A DNA stretch of 64,000 nucleotides, taken from Lachnospiraceae bacterium. Lineage in GTDB: Bacteria; Bacillota; Clostridia; Lachnospirales; Lachnospiraceae. Position numbers and translations under genes: made by a program. Of the stretch, positions 50,876 through 59,253 are shown one piece after another. The stretch is taken from assembly GCA_016281335.1 (NCBI GenBank), contig JAEEIK010000111.1:1-64000 (forward strand), in the 5' to 3' direction. Position 1 is the first letter of the stretch. Each line of letters opens with the position of its first letter. A model generated the notes under the pieces. That model searched no databases, was not told the DNA's origin, and saw only the letters and a program-made list of their open reading frames with translations.

Positions 50876-50902
50876 AATAAAAAACCGCCATTGCGGCGGT
50901 TT
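50876..50902 (-). terminator. Terminator of tRNA-Met, possibly bidirectional
   Basis: AAACCGCC (50882-50889) pairs with GGCGGTTT (50895-50902). On the minus strand the stem is followed by a T run (A-rich at 50876-50884). It can also serve the rightward argS transcript. Confidence 0.8.
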
Positions 50903-50905
50903 AAG

Positions 50906-50979
50906 TAGCGAGAGGGGGATTTGAACCCTCGACACCGCGGGTATGAACCGCGTGCTCTAGCCAACTGAGCTATCTCGCC
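50906..50979 (-). tRNA. tRNA-Met(CAT), elongator type
   Basis: Minus strand: acceptor GGCGAGA/TCTCGCT with a G1-U72 pair, D arm GCTCAGTTGGCTAGAGC, anticodon stem CGCGG/CCGCG with loop TTCATAC (anticodon CAT), T arm GAGGG-TTCAAAT-CCCCC, discriminator A. 74 nt, no CCA. The lack of the C1-A72 mismatch and of three G-C pairs excludes the initiator; it is like elongator Met in Firmicutes. Confidence 0.92.
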
Positions 50980-51003
50980 ATGTCTCTTTTGCAGACAAAT
51001 GGT

Positions 51004-51033
51004 ATTATAGCTCAAATATGTTGTGGTTGTCAA
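51004..51033 (-). promoter_or_regulatory. Promoter of tRNA-Met
   Basis: Minus strand TTGACA (51033-51028), 18-bp spacer, TATAAT (51009-51004). Confidence 0.85.
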
Positions 51034-51047
51034 ATGTTTTTTTGTGG

Positions 51048-51075
51048 TTGAATTATTTTATGTATTTGGTATACT
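51048..51075 (+). promoter_or_regulatory. Promoter of the zinc-ribbon repeat gene
   Basis: TTGAAT (51048-51053), 16-bp spacer, TATACT (51070-51075), about 75 bp before the start codon. Confidence 0.55.
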
Positions 51076-51152
51076 ATTAAGCGGGTCATTATGCTTTGAC
51101 CTGTTAGTACGTTTTGGGGTTTTTATTACTTGGGGCTTTACAAGGAGGCAGT

Positions 51153-52550
51153 ATGGCAAGTTTTGCATGTCCGCAATGTAAAAGATTTGTTGATGACACC
51201 ATGCGTTCCTGTCCGGGATGCAAGATGAACATCAAGAAATATGTTAAGGAAATGAAAAAGAACGGAATGTCCATCGGCGGACTTTCCTTAAACAGTGTTT
51301 ATAACAAAGCGGGTGAAGCGGCACCCGTTACACCGGCGCTGGATTTCTTAAGACCGGCAGCACCTGAGCCTATTGCACCTGTAGCAGCACCTGCACCGGA
51401 GTATACAGCGCCTGCAGCAACAGCGCCCGCAGCACCTGCGTATTCAGCACCCGCAGCACCTGCACCTGCTCCCGCGTATTCGGCGCCTGCAGCACCGACA
51501 CCCGCGCCTGCGTATTCAGCACCGGTAGCGCCGACCCCCGCGCCTGCGTATTCAGCACCGGTAGCGCCGACCCCCGCGCCTGCGTATTCAGCACCGGTAG
51601 CGCCGACAGCCGCGCCTGCGTATTCGGCACCTGCAGCGACGACACCCGCGCCTGCATATTCCGCGCCGGCAGCGCCTGCGCCTGCGGCACCCGAGGTGGT
51701 ATTCGAATCACCTTCACTTAACAGGAAACCGGATGCACCGAAATTCGTTGCTCCTAAATATGAAAAACCGATCAACCAGCAGGCAGGAGCAAATGTCGGA
51801 AACAGGACCAACAGCTCCACACCCTGGTCTGCTGCACCTGCAGCACAGGAAAATATCGGTAATGCAACCGGGCCTTTTGAATCGGCTATACTTAACAATA
51901 CTACGGTAGGAAGCGGCGGCGGAGCTCTTTCGGGTATGTTCTCCAAACCTACTGTAATGGAGCAGATAAGAGCAGAGAAGGAAAAAGAGAGAGCGGAAGC
52001 TTCCATCTTCGAGTCTGCAACATTGCGTGCTCAGGAGAAGGCTATCAACAGCGGTGAACAGCAGCCTCTTGGCGGTCTTCACGGCAATATGAGCATAGCG
52101 GAATTCATGGAGCAGCAGAAGCTTACCAACAGCTATAATAACAGAAGGAATTATACTGCAGCACCTGATGTTCCCAAGAAACCTGAAGAACCCACAGGTC
52201 CTGCACAGATATCCGATAAACCTACTTATGAGGAACTTGCGAAGGCATACGGCGGAGCGGCAGCACAGACATCTGCGCCCTCCAATCCTTATCTGCAGCA
52301 GCAGGTGATCACTTCGAGACCTTCGGGACCTTATAATTCAGCGAACCAGAATCCGTTCCTGGCACAGACTGCCCAGCCTGCAGCTCCGAGACAGACTTCC
52401 GGTCCGTATAATCCGACGAACAACAATCCTTTCCTGCAGCAGGGGGCACCCACTGCGCCGACGCCTACTTCGGGGCCGTACGGTCAGCAGCCTACTTCCA
52501 ATACTGTGCTGGGAGAGAATCAGAATCCGCTTCTCGGTGGCGGGGCATAG
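51153..52550 (+). CDS. Zinc-ribbon protein with Ala/Pro 12-residue repeats
   Basis: 465 residues. A zinc ribbon (Cys6, Cys9, Cys20, Cys23: CPQC...CPGC) and a short basic helix are followed by an Ala/Pro-rich stretch whose core unit is PAPAYSAPVAPT (12 residues, 36 bp), repeated several times. The second half is Gln/Asn/Pro-rich, mostly disordered, with SGPYN-x-x-x-x-NPF repeats at the end. No signal peptide or membrane segment. The ATG at 51153 has AAGGAGG. Zinc ribbon plus long disordered tail suggests a cytoplasmic scaffold; this is a guess. Probably in one unit with the next gene, ispF and cysS. Confidence 0.7.
   Translation: MASFACPQCKRFVDDTMRSCPGCKMNIKKYVKEMKKNGMSIGGLSLNSVYNKAGEAAPVTPALDFLRPAAPEPIAPVAAPAPEYTAPAATAPAAPAYSAPAAPAPAPAYSAPAAPTPAPAYSAPVAPTPAPAYSAPVAPTPAPAYSAPVAPTAAPAYSAPAATTPAPAYSAPAAPAPAAPEVVFESPSLNRKPDAPKFVAPKYEKPINQQAGANVGNRTNSSTPWSAAPAAQENIGNATGPFESAILNNTTVGSGGGALSGMFSKPTVMEQIRAEKEKERAEASIFESATLRAQEKAINSGEQQPLGGLHGNMSIAEFMEQQKLTNSYNNRRNYTAAPDVPKKPEEPTGPAQISDKPTYEELAKAYGGAAAQTSAPSNPYLQQQVITSRPSGPYNSANQNPFLAQTAQPAAPRQTSGPYNPTNNNPFLQQGAPTAPTPTSGPYGQQPTSNTVLGENQNPLLGGGA
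51511..51655 (+). repeat. 36-bp tandem repeats encoding PAPAYSAPVAPT
   Basis: The string CGTATTC(A/G)GC recurs at 51511, 51547, 51583 and 51619, exactly 36 bp apart, with almost identical sequence between. Array length is likely to vary between strains. Confidence 0.85.
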
Positions 52551-52569
52551 AAAGGTAATATAGAAATCC

Positions 52570-53058
52570 ATGGTAAACAGAGTCGACAACAGGTCTACGG
52601 TCGCCGCCGCTTATGAAAGTACGGCCAGGAAAAGAAAACGATCAGAGACTGATGCGCCGGCTTTTTTACTTGGAGATGAAGAAGGCGTGATCTGGGATCG
52701 CCGGGATAATAAAGAAAAGCCTAAAGCCAAAAAGGAAGAAAAAGAAAAGACCGAAGAGGTCGAAATAAAGGCAAAAGAAGAGAGTGCGGATACCGACGGT
52801 TTTGACGTATCCGGCGCTTTCGCGAAGATAAGGAAAAGCATTAAGGAATTCTTCGACAAGGTACTCAAACTGTTCTGGTACGGAGATGACGAGAAGATCA
52901 GGGATACGAAAGAGGCCGAGAAAGAGATCAGCGAAGAAGAAAAGGAAGAGATGAAGCTGCTTCATAATACTTCGATCCTCACCTGCTATGACAAAAAGGG
53001 AAAGCTTACCAAAATGGAGGGGCTTCCTTCTAAAAAGACTTACAGACAATATTTATAG
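52570..53058 (+). CDS. Charged hypothetical protein
   Basis: 162 residues, not recognised. N-terminal NRVDNRSTVAAAYESTARKR resembles a basic segment. The middle (about 45-80) is very rich in Lys and Glu, followed by an amphipathic or membrane-binding helix (AFAKIRKSIKEFFDKVLKLF, about 85-105) and a conserved-looking end (HNTSILTCYDKKGKLTKMEG). It starts 19 bp after the zinc-ribbon protein and ends 9 bp before ispF, so it is in the same operon. Only a weak ribosome binding site (AAAGGT) precedes the ATG. Confidence 0.65.
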   Translation: MVNRVDNRSTVAAAYESTARKRKRSETDAPAFLLGDEEGVIWDRRDNKEKPKAKKEEKEKTEEVEIKAKEESADTDGFDVSGAFAKIRKSIKEFFDKVLKLFWYGDDEKIRDTKEAEKEISEEEKEEMKLLHNTSILTCYDKKGKLTKMEGLPSKKTYRQYL

Positions 53059-53067
53059 GGAGATACG

Positions 53068-53607
53068 ATGCGTATAGGAATGGGATATGACGTCCACCGC
53101 TTAAAGGAAGGACGGGAACTGATAATCGGCGGGGTGAAGATACCGCACGAAAAAGGCCTGGACGGACATTCGGATGCGGATGTCCTTACTCATGCCATCA
53201 TGGATGCACTGCTCGGTGCTGCGGCTATGGGTGATATCGGTCAGCATTTTCCGGATACCGATGAGAAATATAAAGGGGCTGACTCCATAGAACTCTTAAA
53301 ACATGTGGAAGAACTATTGGACGAAGGCGGTTTCATCATCAGCAATATAGATGCGACCATAATCGCCCAGGCTCCGAAGATGAGGCCGTACATCGATCAG
53401 ATGAGGGAAAACATAGCAAAGGCCCTCAGAATAGAAATGTCCCAGGTGGGCATAAAGGCTACGACGGAAGAAAAGCTGGGATTTACCGGAAGAAAAGAAG
53501 GCATAGCCGCACAGGCAGTCTGTCTTCTGGAAGCTGCGAAGGAATTATATTCAGAGAATCTTACGGGGGGATGTAACGCCTGCCCGAGACGGATAAACGA
53601 TAAATGA
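53068..53607 (+). CDS. ispF: 2-C-methyl-D-erythritol 2,4-cyclodiphosphate synthase
   Basis: 179 residues. Fifth step of the MEP isoprenoid pathway. Family marks are [12 protein letters not shown] with metal ligands Asp8 and His10, [34 protein letters not shown] and the late [22 protein letters not shown]. The C-terminus extends about 20 residues beyond the usual end, with a CNACPRR tail. The stop overlaps a possible ATG of cysS. Confidence 0.96.
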   Translation: MRIGMGYDVHRLKEGRELIIGGVKIPHEKGLDGHSDADVLTHAIMDALLGAAAMGDIGQHFPDTDEKYKGADSIELLKHVEELLDEGGFIISNIDATIIAQAPKMRPYIDQMRENIAKALRIEMSQVGIKATTEEKLGFTGRKEGIAAQAVCLLEAAKELYSENLTGGCNACPRRINDK

Positions 53608-53627
53608 AAACAGGAGAGAGATCGGAA

Positions 53628-55025
53628 ATGAGACTGTATAATACCAAGACAAAAAAGATTGAAAACTTCGTGCCGAGGGAGGAAGGCTTTGTAAGTATCT
53701 ACACATGCGGACCAACAGTATATCATTTTGCACATATAGGTAACCTGAGAACATATCTCTGCGAGGATGTACTGGTAAGAACACTGCGTTATGCGGGAAA
53801 TAAAGTCAAGCGTGTCATGAACATAACCGATGTGGGTCACCTTTCCTCAGACGCCGATACCGGAGAGGATAAGATGCTCAAGGGCGCAAAGCGTGAGCAC
53901 AAGACCGTGCTGGAGATAGCAAAGCAGTATACGGATGCTTTCTTTGAGGATTTCCAGGCACTGAACATGGTGATGCCCGACGTGGTGGAACCGGCAACAC
54001 ACTGCATACCCGAGTTCATACATATGATAGAGGTGCTCCTTGAAAAAGGCTATGCCTACAAAGCCGGCGAAAACGTATATTTTGATACCTCAAAGCTTGA
54101 TAACTATTATGTGCTGTCAAAGCAGAACGAAGAAGAACTGAAAGTCGGCGTGCGTGACGATGTGGATGAGGACTCTAATAAGAGAAATAAATCCGATTTT
54201 GTTCTGTGGTTCACGAAGTCAAAGTTTGAGGATCAGGAACTGAAATGGGACAGCCCCTGGGGCAACGGTTATCCCGGCTGGCACATAGAGTGCTTCTGCA
54301 TGAGCATGAAGCATCTGGGTGAATACATCGATATCCACTGCGGCGGCGTAGACAATATCTTCCCGCACCACACCAATGAGATAGCCCAGAGCGAGGCTTA
54401 TCTCGGACATCCCTGGTGCGAGCACTGGTTCCATGTTCATCACCTGGTTGAAAAAGGCGGAAAGATGAGCAAGTCAAGCGGCGATTTTCTTACCTTATCA
54501 CTGCTTAAGGAGAAAGGCTATGATCCGCTGGCATACAGATATTTCTGCCTGCAGTCACATTACAGAAAGCCGCTTGAGTTTTCCTATGATGTGCTGGATC
54601 AGATGAGCGGGGCATATAAGAAACTCGTGAATCGCTGTGCCCAGCTTTCTGCGGAAGGTGAGGTTGATCAGGCGGCGTTTGATAAGTATACCGAAGAGTT
54701 CAAGGCTGCGGTATGCGATGATCTGAATACTTCCAGTGCATTCACCGTGCTCTTTGATGTGCTGAAGTCAGACATAAATGATGCTACCAAGAGAAAGCTG
54801 GTTGAAAGCTTTGATACTGTCCTTGGTCTTGAACTCTTAAATGCTTCTGTCGAGGAAGAGACGGACAGTGAACTGGAAGCTTATGTGCTGGCAAAGATCG
54901 AAGAGAGAAAGGCTGCCAAGAAGGAGAAGGATTTTGCAAAGGCAGATGCGATAAGGGATGAACTTCTTGCAAAAGGCATTGCTCTGGAAGATACAAGAGA
55001 AGGGGTCAAGTGGAAGAAGGTTTGA
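53628..55025 (+). CDS. cysS: Cysteinyl-tRNA synthetase
   Basis: 465 residues, class I. YTCGPTVYHFAHIGNLRTY carries the HIGN form of the HIGH motif (36-39) and the zinc-binding Cys; GGVDNIFPHHTNEIAQSEA and KMSKSSGDF complete the active site. The ATG at 53628 is chosen because AGGAGAGAGA precedes it and the family start MRLYNTKTKK follows; an in-frame ATG at 53604 overlaps ispF but has no ribosome binding site. It overlaps mrnC by 16 bp. ispF-cysS-mrnC-rlmB is a common order in Firmicutes. Confidence 0.96.
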   Translation: MRLYNTKTKKIENFVPREEGFVSIYTCGPTVYHFAHIGNLRTYLCEDVLVRTLRYAGNKVKRVMNITDVGHLSSDADTGEDKMLKGAKREHKTVLEIAKQYTDAFFEDFQALNMVMPDVVEPATHCIPEFIHMIEVLLEKGYAYKAGENVYFDTSKLDNYYVLSKQNEEELKVGVRDDVDEDSNKRNKSDFVLWFTKSKFEDQELKWDSPWGNGYPGWHIECFCMSMKHLGEYIDIHCGGVDNIFPHHTNEIAQSEAYLGHPWCEHWFHVHHLVEKGGKMSKSSGDFLTLSLLKEKGYDPLAYRYFCLQSHYRKPLEFSYDVLDQMSGAYKKLVNRCAQLSAEGEVDQAAFDKYTEEFKAAVCDDLNTSSAFTVLFDVLKSDINDATKRKLVESFDTVLGLELLNASVEEETDSELEAYVLAKIEERKAAKKEKDFAKADAIRDELLAKGIALEDTREGVKWKKV

Positions 55026-55459
55026 GAGCTGAGGATATAAGAGAGGCCTTTAAGACCCACGAACAGGATATAAGGAGCTATTCCCCGCTGGCGCTGGCCT
55101 TTGTCGGGGATGCGGTCTATTCCCTGGCAGTCCGGACCATGATATTGGAACAGGGCAACACAAGAGTTGAGAAGCTGCACTCCAGGGTGAGCGCTTATGC
55201 CAGGGCTTCCTATCAGTCGGCAATGGCTGCGGCGATCGCGGATGAATTGTCCGAAGACGAAGCGGATATATACAGAAGAGGAAGAAATGCCAAAAGTCAT
55301 GCGGCACCGAAGAGTGCCACCAGCGGTGATTATCACAGGGCAACAGGGCTGGAGGCTCTCATAGGTTATCTTTACCTGAAGGGTGAGGAGAACAGAATAC
55401 TCGAACTGATACGAAAGGGCATGGAGATCCTTAAGGAGAAAGAAGATGGCATACAGTGA
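55010..55459 (+). CDS. mrnC: Mini-ribonuclease III
   Basis: 149 residues. A single RNase III catalytic domain with SPLALAFVGDAVYSLAVRT and GLEALIGYLYLKGEENR, lacking the double-strand RNA-binding domain. In B. subtilis Mini-III matures 23S rRNA. It starts inside the end of cysS and overlaps rlmB by 14 bp, so all are co-translated. Confidence 0.93.
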   Translation: MEEGLRAEDIREAFKTHEQDIRSYSPLALAFVGDAVYSLAVRTMILEQGNTRVEKLHSRVSAYARASYQSAMAAAIADELSEDEADIYRRGRNAKSHAAPKSATSGDYHRATGLEALIGYLYLKGEENRILELIRKGMEILKEKEDGIQ

Positions 55460-56189
55460 ATCGATGATAGAGGGCAGAAATGCTGTCATAGAAGCATTCA
55501 GATCCGGGAAGAGCATAGACAGGCTTTATGTGCTTGACGGCTGTCAGGACGGCCCGGTGATGACCATAAAGAGAGAGGCAAAAAAGAGCGGCTGCCAGAT
55601 CAAGTTCGTTACTAAGGAAAGACTGGACCAGATGAGCGAGACCGGAAAGCATCAGGGCGTGATCGCGGTAGCGGCCGCATATGAGTACGCAGAACTGGAG
55701 GATATAAAGAAAGCGGCAGAGGAAAGCGGCGAGCCGCCTTTCATCTTTATACTTGACGGTATAGAGGATCCCCACAATCTCGGAGCGATAATAAGGACAG
55801 CTCACCAGGCGGGAGCTCACGGGGTGATAATACCGAAGAACAGGGCGGTGGGACTTACAGCGACTGTGGCCAGGACCTCTGCGGGAGCGCTGAATTATAT
55901 ACCGGTATGCAAGGTGACCAATCTGACCCAGACTATAGAAGCTTTGAAAAAAGAGGGCTACTGGTTCGTGTCAGCGGATATGGACGGGACCCTGATGTAC
56001 GATCTGGATCTTAAAGGTCCCATCGGTCTGGTAATAGGCTCGGAAGGAGAGGGAGTCAGCAGACTGGTTAAAGAGAGCTGCGACATGCACGCAACTATCC
56101 CGATGAAAGGAAAACTGGATTCGCTTAACGCTTCGGTTGCCGCAGGGATACTTGCCTATGAAGTGGTAAGGCAGAGGATGAAAGCTTAA
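55446..56189 (+). CDS. rlmB: 23S rRNA (guanosine-2'-O-)-methyltransferase RlmB
   Basis: 247 residues of the SpoU/TrmH class. An N-terminal RNA-binding part (SMIEGRNAVIEAFRSGKSID) precedes the knotted methyltransferase domain with DGIEDPHNLGAIIRTA, IGSEGEGVSRLV and IPMKGKLDSLNASVAAGIL (motifs 1-3). Predicted to methylate G2251 of 23S rRNA or a TrmH-like target. The stop overlaps that of the convergent gene by 4 bp; its terminator lies inside the opposing gene. Confidence 0.92.
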   Translation: MAYSESMIEGRNAVIEAFRSGKSIDRLYVLDGCQDGPVMTIKREAKKSGCQIKFVTKERLDQMSETGKHQGVIAVAAAYEYAELEDIKKAAEESGEPPFIFILDGIEDPHNLGAIIRTAHQAGAHGVIIPKNRAVGLTATVARTSAGALNYIPVCKVTNLTQTIEALKKEGYWFVSADMDGTLMYDLDLKGPIGLVIGSEGEGVSRLVKESCDMHATIPMKGKLDSLNASVAAGILAYEVVRQRMKA

Positions 56190-57478
56190 GGATCTTCAGA
56201 AGAAGGAGCCTCAGAGGCTTCTTCTTTTTCGGGAAGAGTCAGGCGTACGCTGACTATACGGTTGTTATCAAGGGCTTCGACTTTGATAACGGTGCCGTCA
56301 TCAAGAACAACGGTTTCATTAGCCTCGGGGAGACGATCTCCGAGTTTTTCTATTATTATGCCGCTTATGGAGTCATAATCCTCACTTTCAAAGGAGGTGC
56401 CCAGCGCATCATTGATATCATCAAGATTAACGGAGCCGTCGACTATGTATTCCCGTTCTCCCACATTCATTATAAGTTCCGCTTCGTCGGCGTCATATTC
56501 ATCCCTGATCTGGCCAACCACTTCTTCCAGCAGGTCTTCCAGGGTGATCATGCCTTCCGTTGTTCCGTATTCATTCAGTACTATGGATACGGCCATGTTC
56601 TTTTGTCTCATCTCTTCCATCAGGTCAGCGAGGTTTTTGTATTCGTAAGTGTAATAGACCTCACGGATCAGCTTCTTTAAATGGAAAGAAGAAGCGTCTG
56701 CAAAGAGCAGATCCTTAACGTTCAGAAAACCGATTATCTTATCAGGTGTCTCATCATAGACAGGCAGACGTGTATACATGGTATCAAGATAGAGTTCCTT
56801 TATGTCTTCATAGGAACTGTGGATATCGATGGATACCATGTTTACGCGGGGGATCATGATGTCCTTGGCCTGGGCATCGGTGAACTCGAACATGTTGTGG
56901 ATCATCTCTTTTTCGCTGCTTTCGATCACGCCTTCCTCATGTCCGGTATCCACATAGTGGAGCAGTTCTTTTTCGCTGATGCTCATGACCTTGTTGTCGG
57001 GAGAAACATGCAGCATGCGAAGGAGCAGATTGGATATGATATCCGTGATCAGGATGAAAGGCAGCAGCAGATAAGTCAGAAGCCTTATCATAGGCGCATA
57101 GGCAAAAGCTATTTTCTCATTGTTGAGCATGGCGAGAGTCTTGGGCAGTATCTCCCCGAAAACAAGTACCAGCAAGGTCAGTATGCCGGTGAAAAGACCG
57201 ACGGCCCAGCTGCCCACCAGCTCGGTGACGATCACGGTCATAAGGGCCGAAGCCGAGATATTGACTATGTTATTTCCTATGAGTATGGCAGAGATCATCC
57301 TGCCGGGATCTTCGAGTATGCGCAGTACCAGAGCGGCCCGTTTCGAGCCCTCTTCAGCGAGGCTCTGCACCCGTGCGCGCCTGAGTGTGGTGAAAGCCGT
57401 CTCGGCAGATGAAAAAAAGCCCGAGAGCAGGAGCAGTACCACCAGTATTACAAGTTTTATTATATTCTCCGTGTCCAT
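56186..57478 (-). CDS. CNNM/CorC-type membrane protein with CBS pair
   Basis: 430 residues. An N-terminal CNNM (DUF21) domain with about four transmembrane helices (LSGFFSSAETAFTTL, AILIGNNIVNI, FGEILPKTLA) is followed by two CBS domains (about 205-330, MIPRVNMVSID and VSIVLNEYGTTEGMITLEDLLEEVVG) and a C-terminal transporter-associated CorC/HlyC domain. Such proteins, often called hemolysin-like, are linked to magnesium or other divalent ion efflux. The ATG at 57478 is followed by the hydrophobic segment directly. Monocistronic and convergent with rlmB. Confidence 0.9.
   Translation of the reverse strand: MDTENIIKLVILVVLLLLSGFFSSAETAFTTLRRARVQSLAEEGSKRAALVLRILEDPGRMISAILIGNNIVNISASALMTVIVTELVGSWAVGLFTGILTLLVLVFGEILPKTLAMLNNEKIAFAYAPMIRLLTYLLLPFILITDIISNLLLRMLHVSPDNKVMSISEKELLHYVDTGHEEGVIESSEKEMIHNMFEFTDAQAKDIMIPRVNMVSIDIHSSYEDIKELYLDTMYTRLPVYDETPDKIIGFLNVKDLLFADASSFHLKKLIREVYYTYEYKNLADLMEEMRQKNMAVSIVLNEYGTTEGMITLEDLLEEVVGQIRDEYDADEAELIMNVGEREYIVDGSVNLDDINDALGTSFESEDYDSISGIIIEKLGDRLPEANETVVLDDGTVIKVEALDNNRIVSVRLTLPEKEEASEAPSSEDP
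56199..56229 (+). terminator. rlmB terminator inside the convergent CNNM gene
   Basis: GAAGAAGGAGCCT (56199-56211) pairs with AGGCTTCTTCTTT (56215-56227), with wobble pairs, followed by T residues to 56229. It begins 10 bp after the rlmB stop, in the last codons of the opposing gene. Confidence 0.65.
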
Positions 57479-57571
57479 TTCTTCGGGGTATTATATCACA
57501 GCTTGCAGGCATCCGTCAAAAGCATCGGAACAGGCATAAGATATGCGGAAAAAAGGGGCATTTTATGGTGC

Positions 57572-57600
57572 TTGCTTTAAAATCATGTATGTGTTATAAT
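57572..57600 (+). promoter_or_regulatory. Promoter of scfA
   Basis: TTGCTT (57572-57577), 17-bp spacer, TATAAT (57595-57600). A small hairpin (TCGGGC 57610-57615 / GCCCGA 57622-57627) lies in the leader before the ribosome binding site. Confidence 0.75.
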
Positions 57601-57648
57601 CGTCAGCGGTCGGGCGGCTAAGCCCGAAAAGAATTTGGAGGAAACAAG

Positions 57649-57801
57649 ATGAAACACATTAAATCACTTGATACCAGAGATTTTAAGAAGAGCCTTGAGA
57701 AAGGCGGCTGCGGTGAGTGCCAGACATCCTGCCAGTCAGCATGCAAGACCTCCTGCACAGTAGGAAATCAGAGCTGCGAGCAGGTTAAGAAGGACAAGTA
57801 A
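57649..57801 (+). CDS. scfA: SCIFF ranthipeptide precursor (six cysteines in forty-five residues)
   Basis: 50 residues. The N-terminal leader MKHIKSLDTRDFKKSLEKGG is followed by a core with six cysteines (21, 24, 28, 32, 36 and 43) spaced C-x2-C-x3-C-x3-C-x3-C-x6-C. This is the SCIFF family, nearly universal in Clostridia. A radical SAM maturase makes sulfur-to-carbon thioether links from the cysteines. Strong ribosome binding site TTGGAGGAAAC. The maturase gene follows 63 bp later, then secDF, the conserved order for this system. The biological role of the mature peptide is poorly known; signalling has been proposed. Confidence 0.96.
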   Translation: MKHIKSLDTRDFKKSLEKGGCGECQTSCQSACKTSCTVGNQSCEQVKKDK

Positions 57802-57826
57802 TGTCTATCTAAACAGTAAGAAAGGG

Positions 57827-57853
57827 ACAGCGGTCCGAATTTTGGATCGCTGT
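57827..57853 (+). terminator. Hairpin between scfA and scfB (partial terminator)
   Basis: ACAGCGGTCC (57827-57836) pairs with GGATCGCTGT (57844-57853) with one G-T pair and a 7-nt loop, followed by only a short TT-GTT run. It probably lowers, rather than stops, transcription into the maturase gene, or protects the 3' end of the scfA RNA. Confidence 0.55.
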
Positions 57854-57864
57854 TTGTTGTGCGT

Positions 57865-59238
57865 ATGATACATCTTTACCAGAGCAACGGTTATAACATA
57901 GTTTTGGACGTCAACAGCGGCAGTGTGCACGTGGTTGACGAGCTTTGCTATGGACTGATACCCGCTGTGGAAGAGGCAGTGAACGCAGGAAAAAGCGATG
58001 CGGAGATAATCGCACAGCTCGGCGGCGGACTGGCTGATATAGAAAAGAAGGAAGCTTTGTCCGAGATACTGGAGCTTAAGAATGCGGGACGTCTTTTTGC
58101 AAAGGACGAGTATGAGGATCATATAGAGAACTTCATGCAAAGAGAGACCGTGGTTAAAGCAATGTGCCTGCATATCGCCCATGCCTGCAACTTAAGCTGC
58201 AAATACTGCTTTGCCGGGGAAGGCGAATACTTCGGACCCTGCGGGCTCATGAGTTTTGAGACAGGCAAGGCGGCGCTTGATTATCTGGTGGCGCATTCCG
58301 GAAACAGGAAGAATCTGGAAGTGGATTTCTTCGGCGGCGAACCGCTGCTTAACTGGGATGTGGTGAAACAGCTTGTGGAATACGGACGTTCTATAGAGAA
58401 GGAAGCCGGAAAGAATTTCCGTTTTACCCTGACCACCAACGGCACGCTTCTTAATGATGAGATCATGGAATTCGTCAACAAGGAGATGAGCAATCTCGTG
58501 CTTTCCATAGACGGCCGTAAAGAAGTGCATGACCGCATGCGTCCCTACCGTGACGGAAAGGGCAGCTATGACGAGATAGTGCCGAAGTACATAAAGGCGG
58601 CGGAAAGCCGTAACCAGATGAATTACTACGTACGAGGCACCTATACCCACTTCAACAGGGATTTCGCCCAGGATGTAATGCATATGGCGGATCTCGGATT
58701 TGAACAGATTTCGGTGGAACCCGTGGTGGCTGAGCCTTCCATGGATTACGCGCTTACGGAAGACGACATAAGTTATTTATGTGAACAGTACGATATACTT
58801 GCGGCGGATATGCTGAAGAGAAGAAGAGAGGGCAGGCCATACAACTTCTTCCACTTCATGATAGATCTAAGCTGCGGACCCTGTGTATATAAGAGGCTTT
58901 CGGGCTGCGGCGCGGGCTGTGAGTATGTATCGGTAACGCCCTGGGGGGATATCTATCCCTGCCACCAGTTTGTGGGACAGGAAGAGTACAAGCTGGGTGA
59001 TGTATTTACGGGCATAAAGAATGAGGAACTCGTGAAGCGTTTCCACGACTGCAACGTATATTCGAAGAAAGAATGTAAGGAGTGTTTTGCCAGATACTAT
59101 TGCAGCGGCGGCTGCATGGCAAATTCACAGCATTTTACCGGAGATATCTACGGCGCATACAAAGTGGGATGCGAGCTTGAAAGAAAACGTGTGGAATGCG
59201 CTGTTATGCTGAAAGTGGCAGAGAGCGAGGAAGAGTAA
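57865..59238 (+). CDS. scfB: Thioether cross-link-forming SCIFF peptide maturase
   Basis: 457 residues. The N-terminal 90 residues form a peptide-recognition (RRE-like) domain. The radical SAM domain has CxxxCxxC in HACNLSCKYCFAGEG, then FFGGEPLLNW. The C-terminal SPASM domain holds auxiliary-cluster cysteines (SCGPCVY, GCGAGCEYV, CHQF, KKECKECFARYYCSGGCM). CteB-type enzymes install thioether links in SCIFF. The ATG at 57865 gives the family start MIHLYQSNGYNIVLD; a GTG two codons earlier is possible. No strong ribosome binding site is seen, in line with low maturase level. It ends 15 bp before secDF. Confidence 0.95.
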   Translation: MIHLYQSNGYNIVLDVNSGSVHVVDELCYGLIPAVEEAVNAGKSDAEIIAQLGGGLADIEKKEALSEILELKNAGRLFAKDEYEDHIENFMQRETVVKAMCLHIAHACNLSCKYCFAGEGEYFGPCGLMSFETGKAALDYLVAHSGNRKNLEVDFFGGEPLLNWDVVKQLVEYGRSIEKEAGKNFRFTLTTNGTLLNDEIMEFVNKEMSNLVLSIDGRKEVHDRMRPYRDGKGSYDEIVPKYIKAAESRNQMNYYVRGTYTHFNRDFAQDVMHMADLGFEQISVEPVVAEPSMDYALTEDDISYLCEQYDILAADMLKRRREGRPYNFFHFMIDLSCGPCVYKRLSGCGAGCEYVSVTPWGDIYPCHQFVGQEEYKLGDVFTGIKNEELVKRFHDCNVYSKKECKECFARYYCSGGCMANSQHFTGDIYGAYKVGCELERKRVECAVMLKVAESEEE

Positions 59239-59253
59239 GGAGGAATTAAAGAC

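Noticed and set aside
51299-52006. Minus-strand Gly/Ala-rich frame of 235 codons.
   Set aside because: It is the complement of the Ala/Pro repeats on the plus strand and has no independent start signals.
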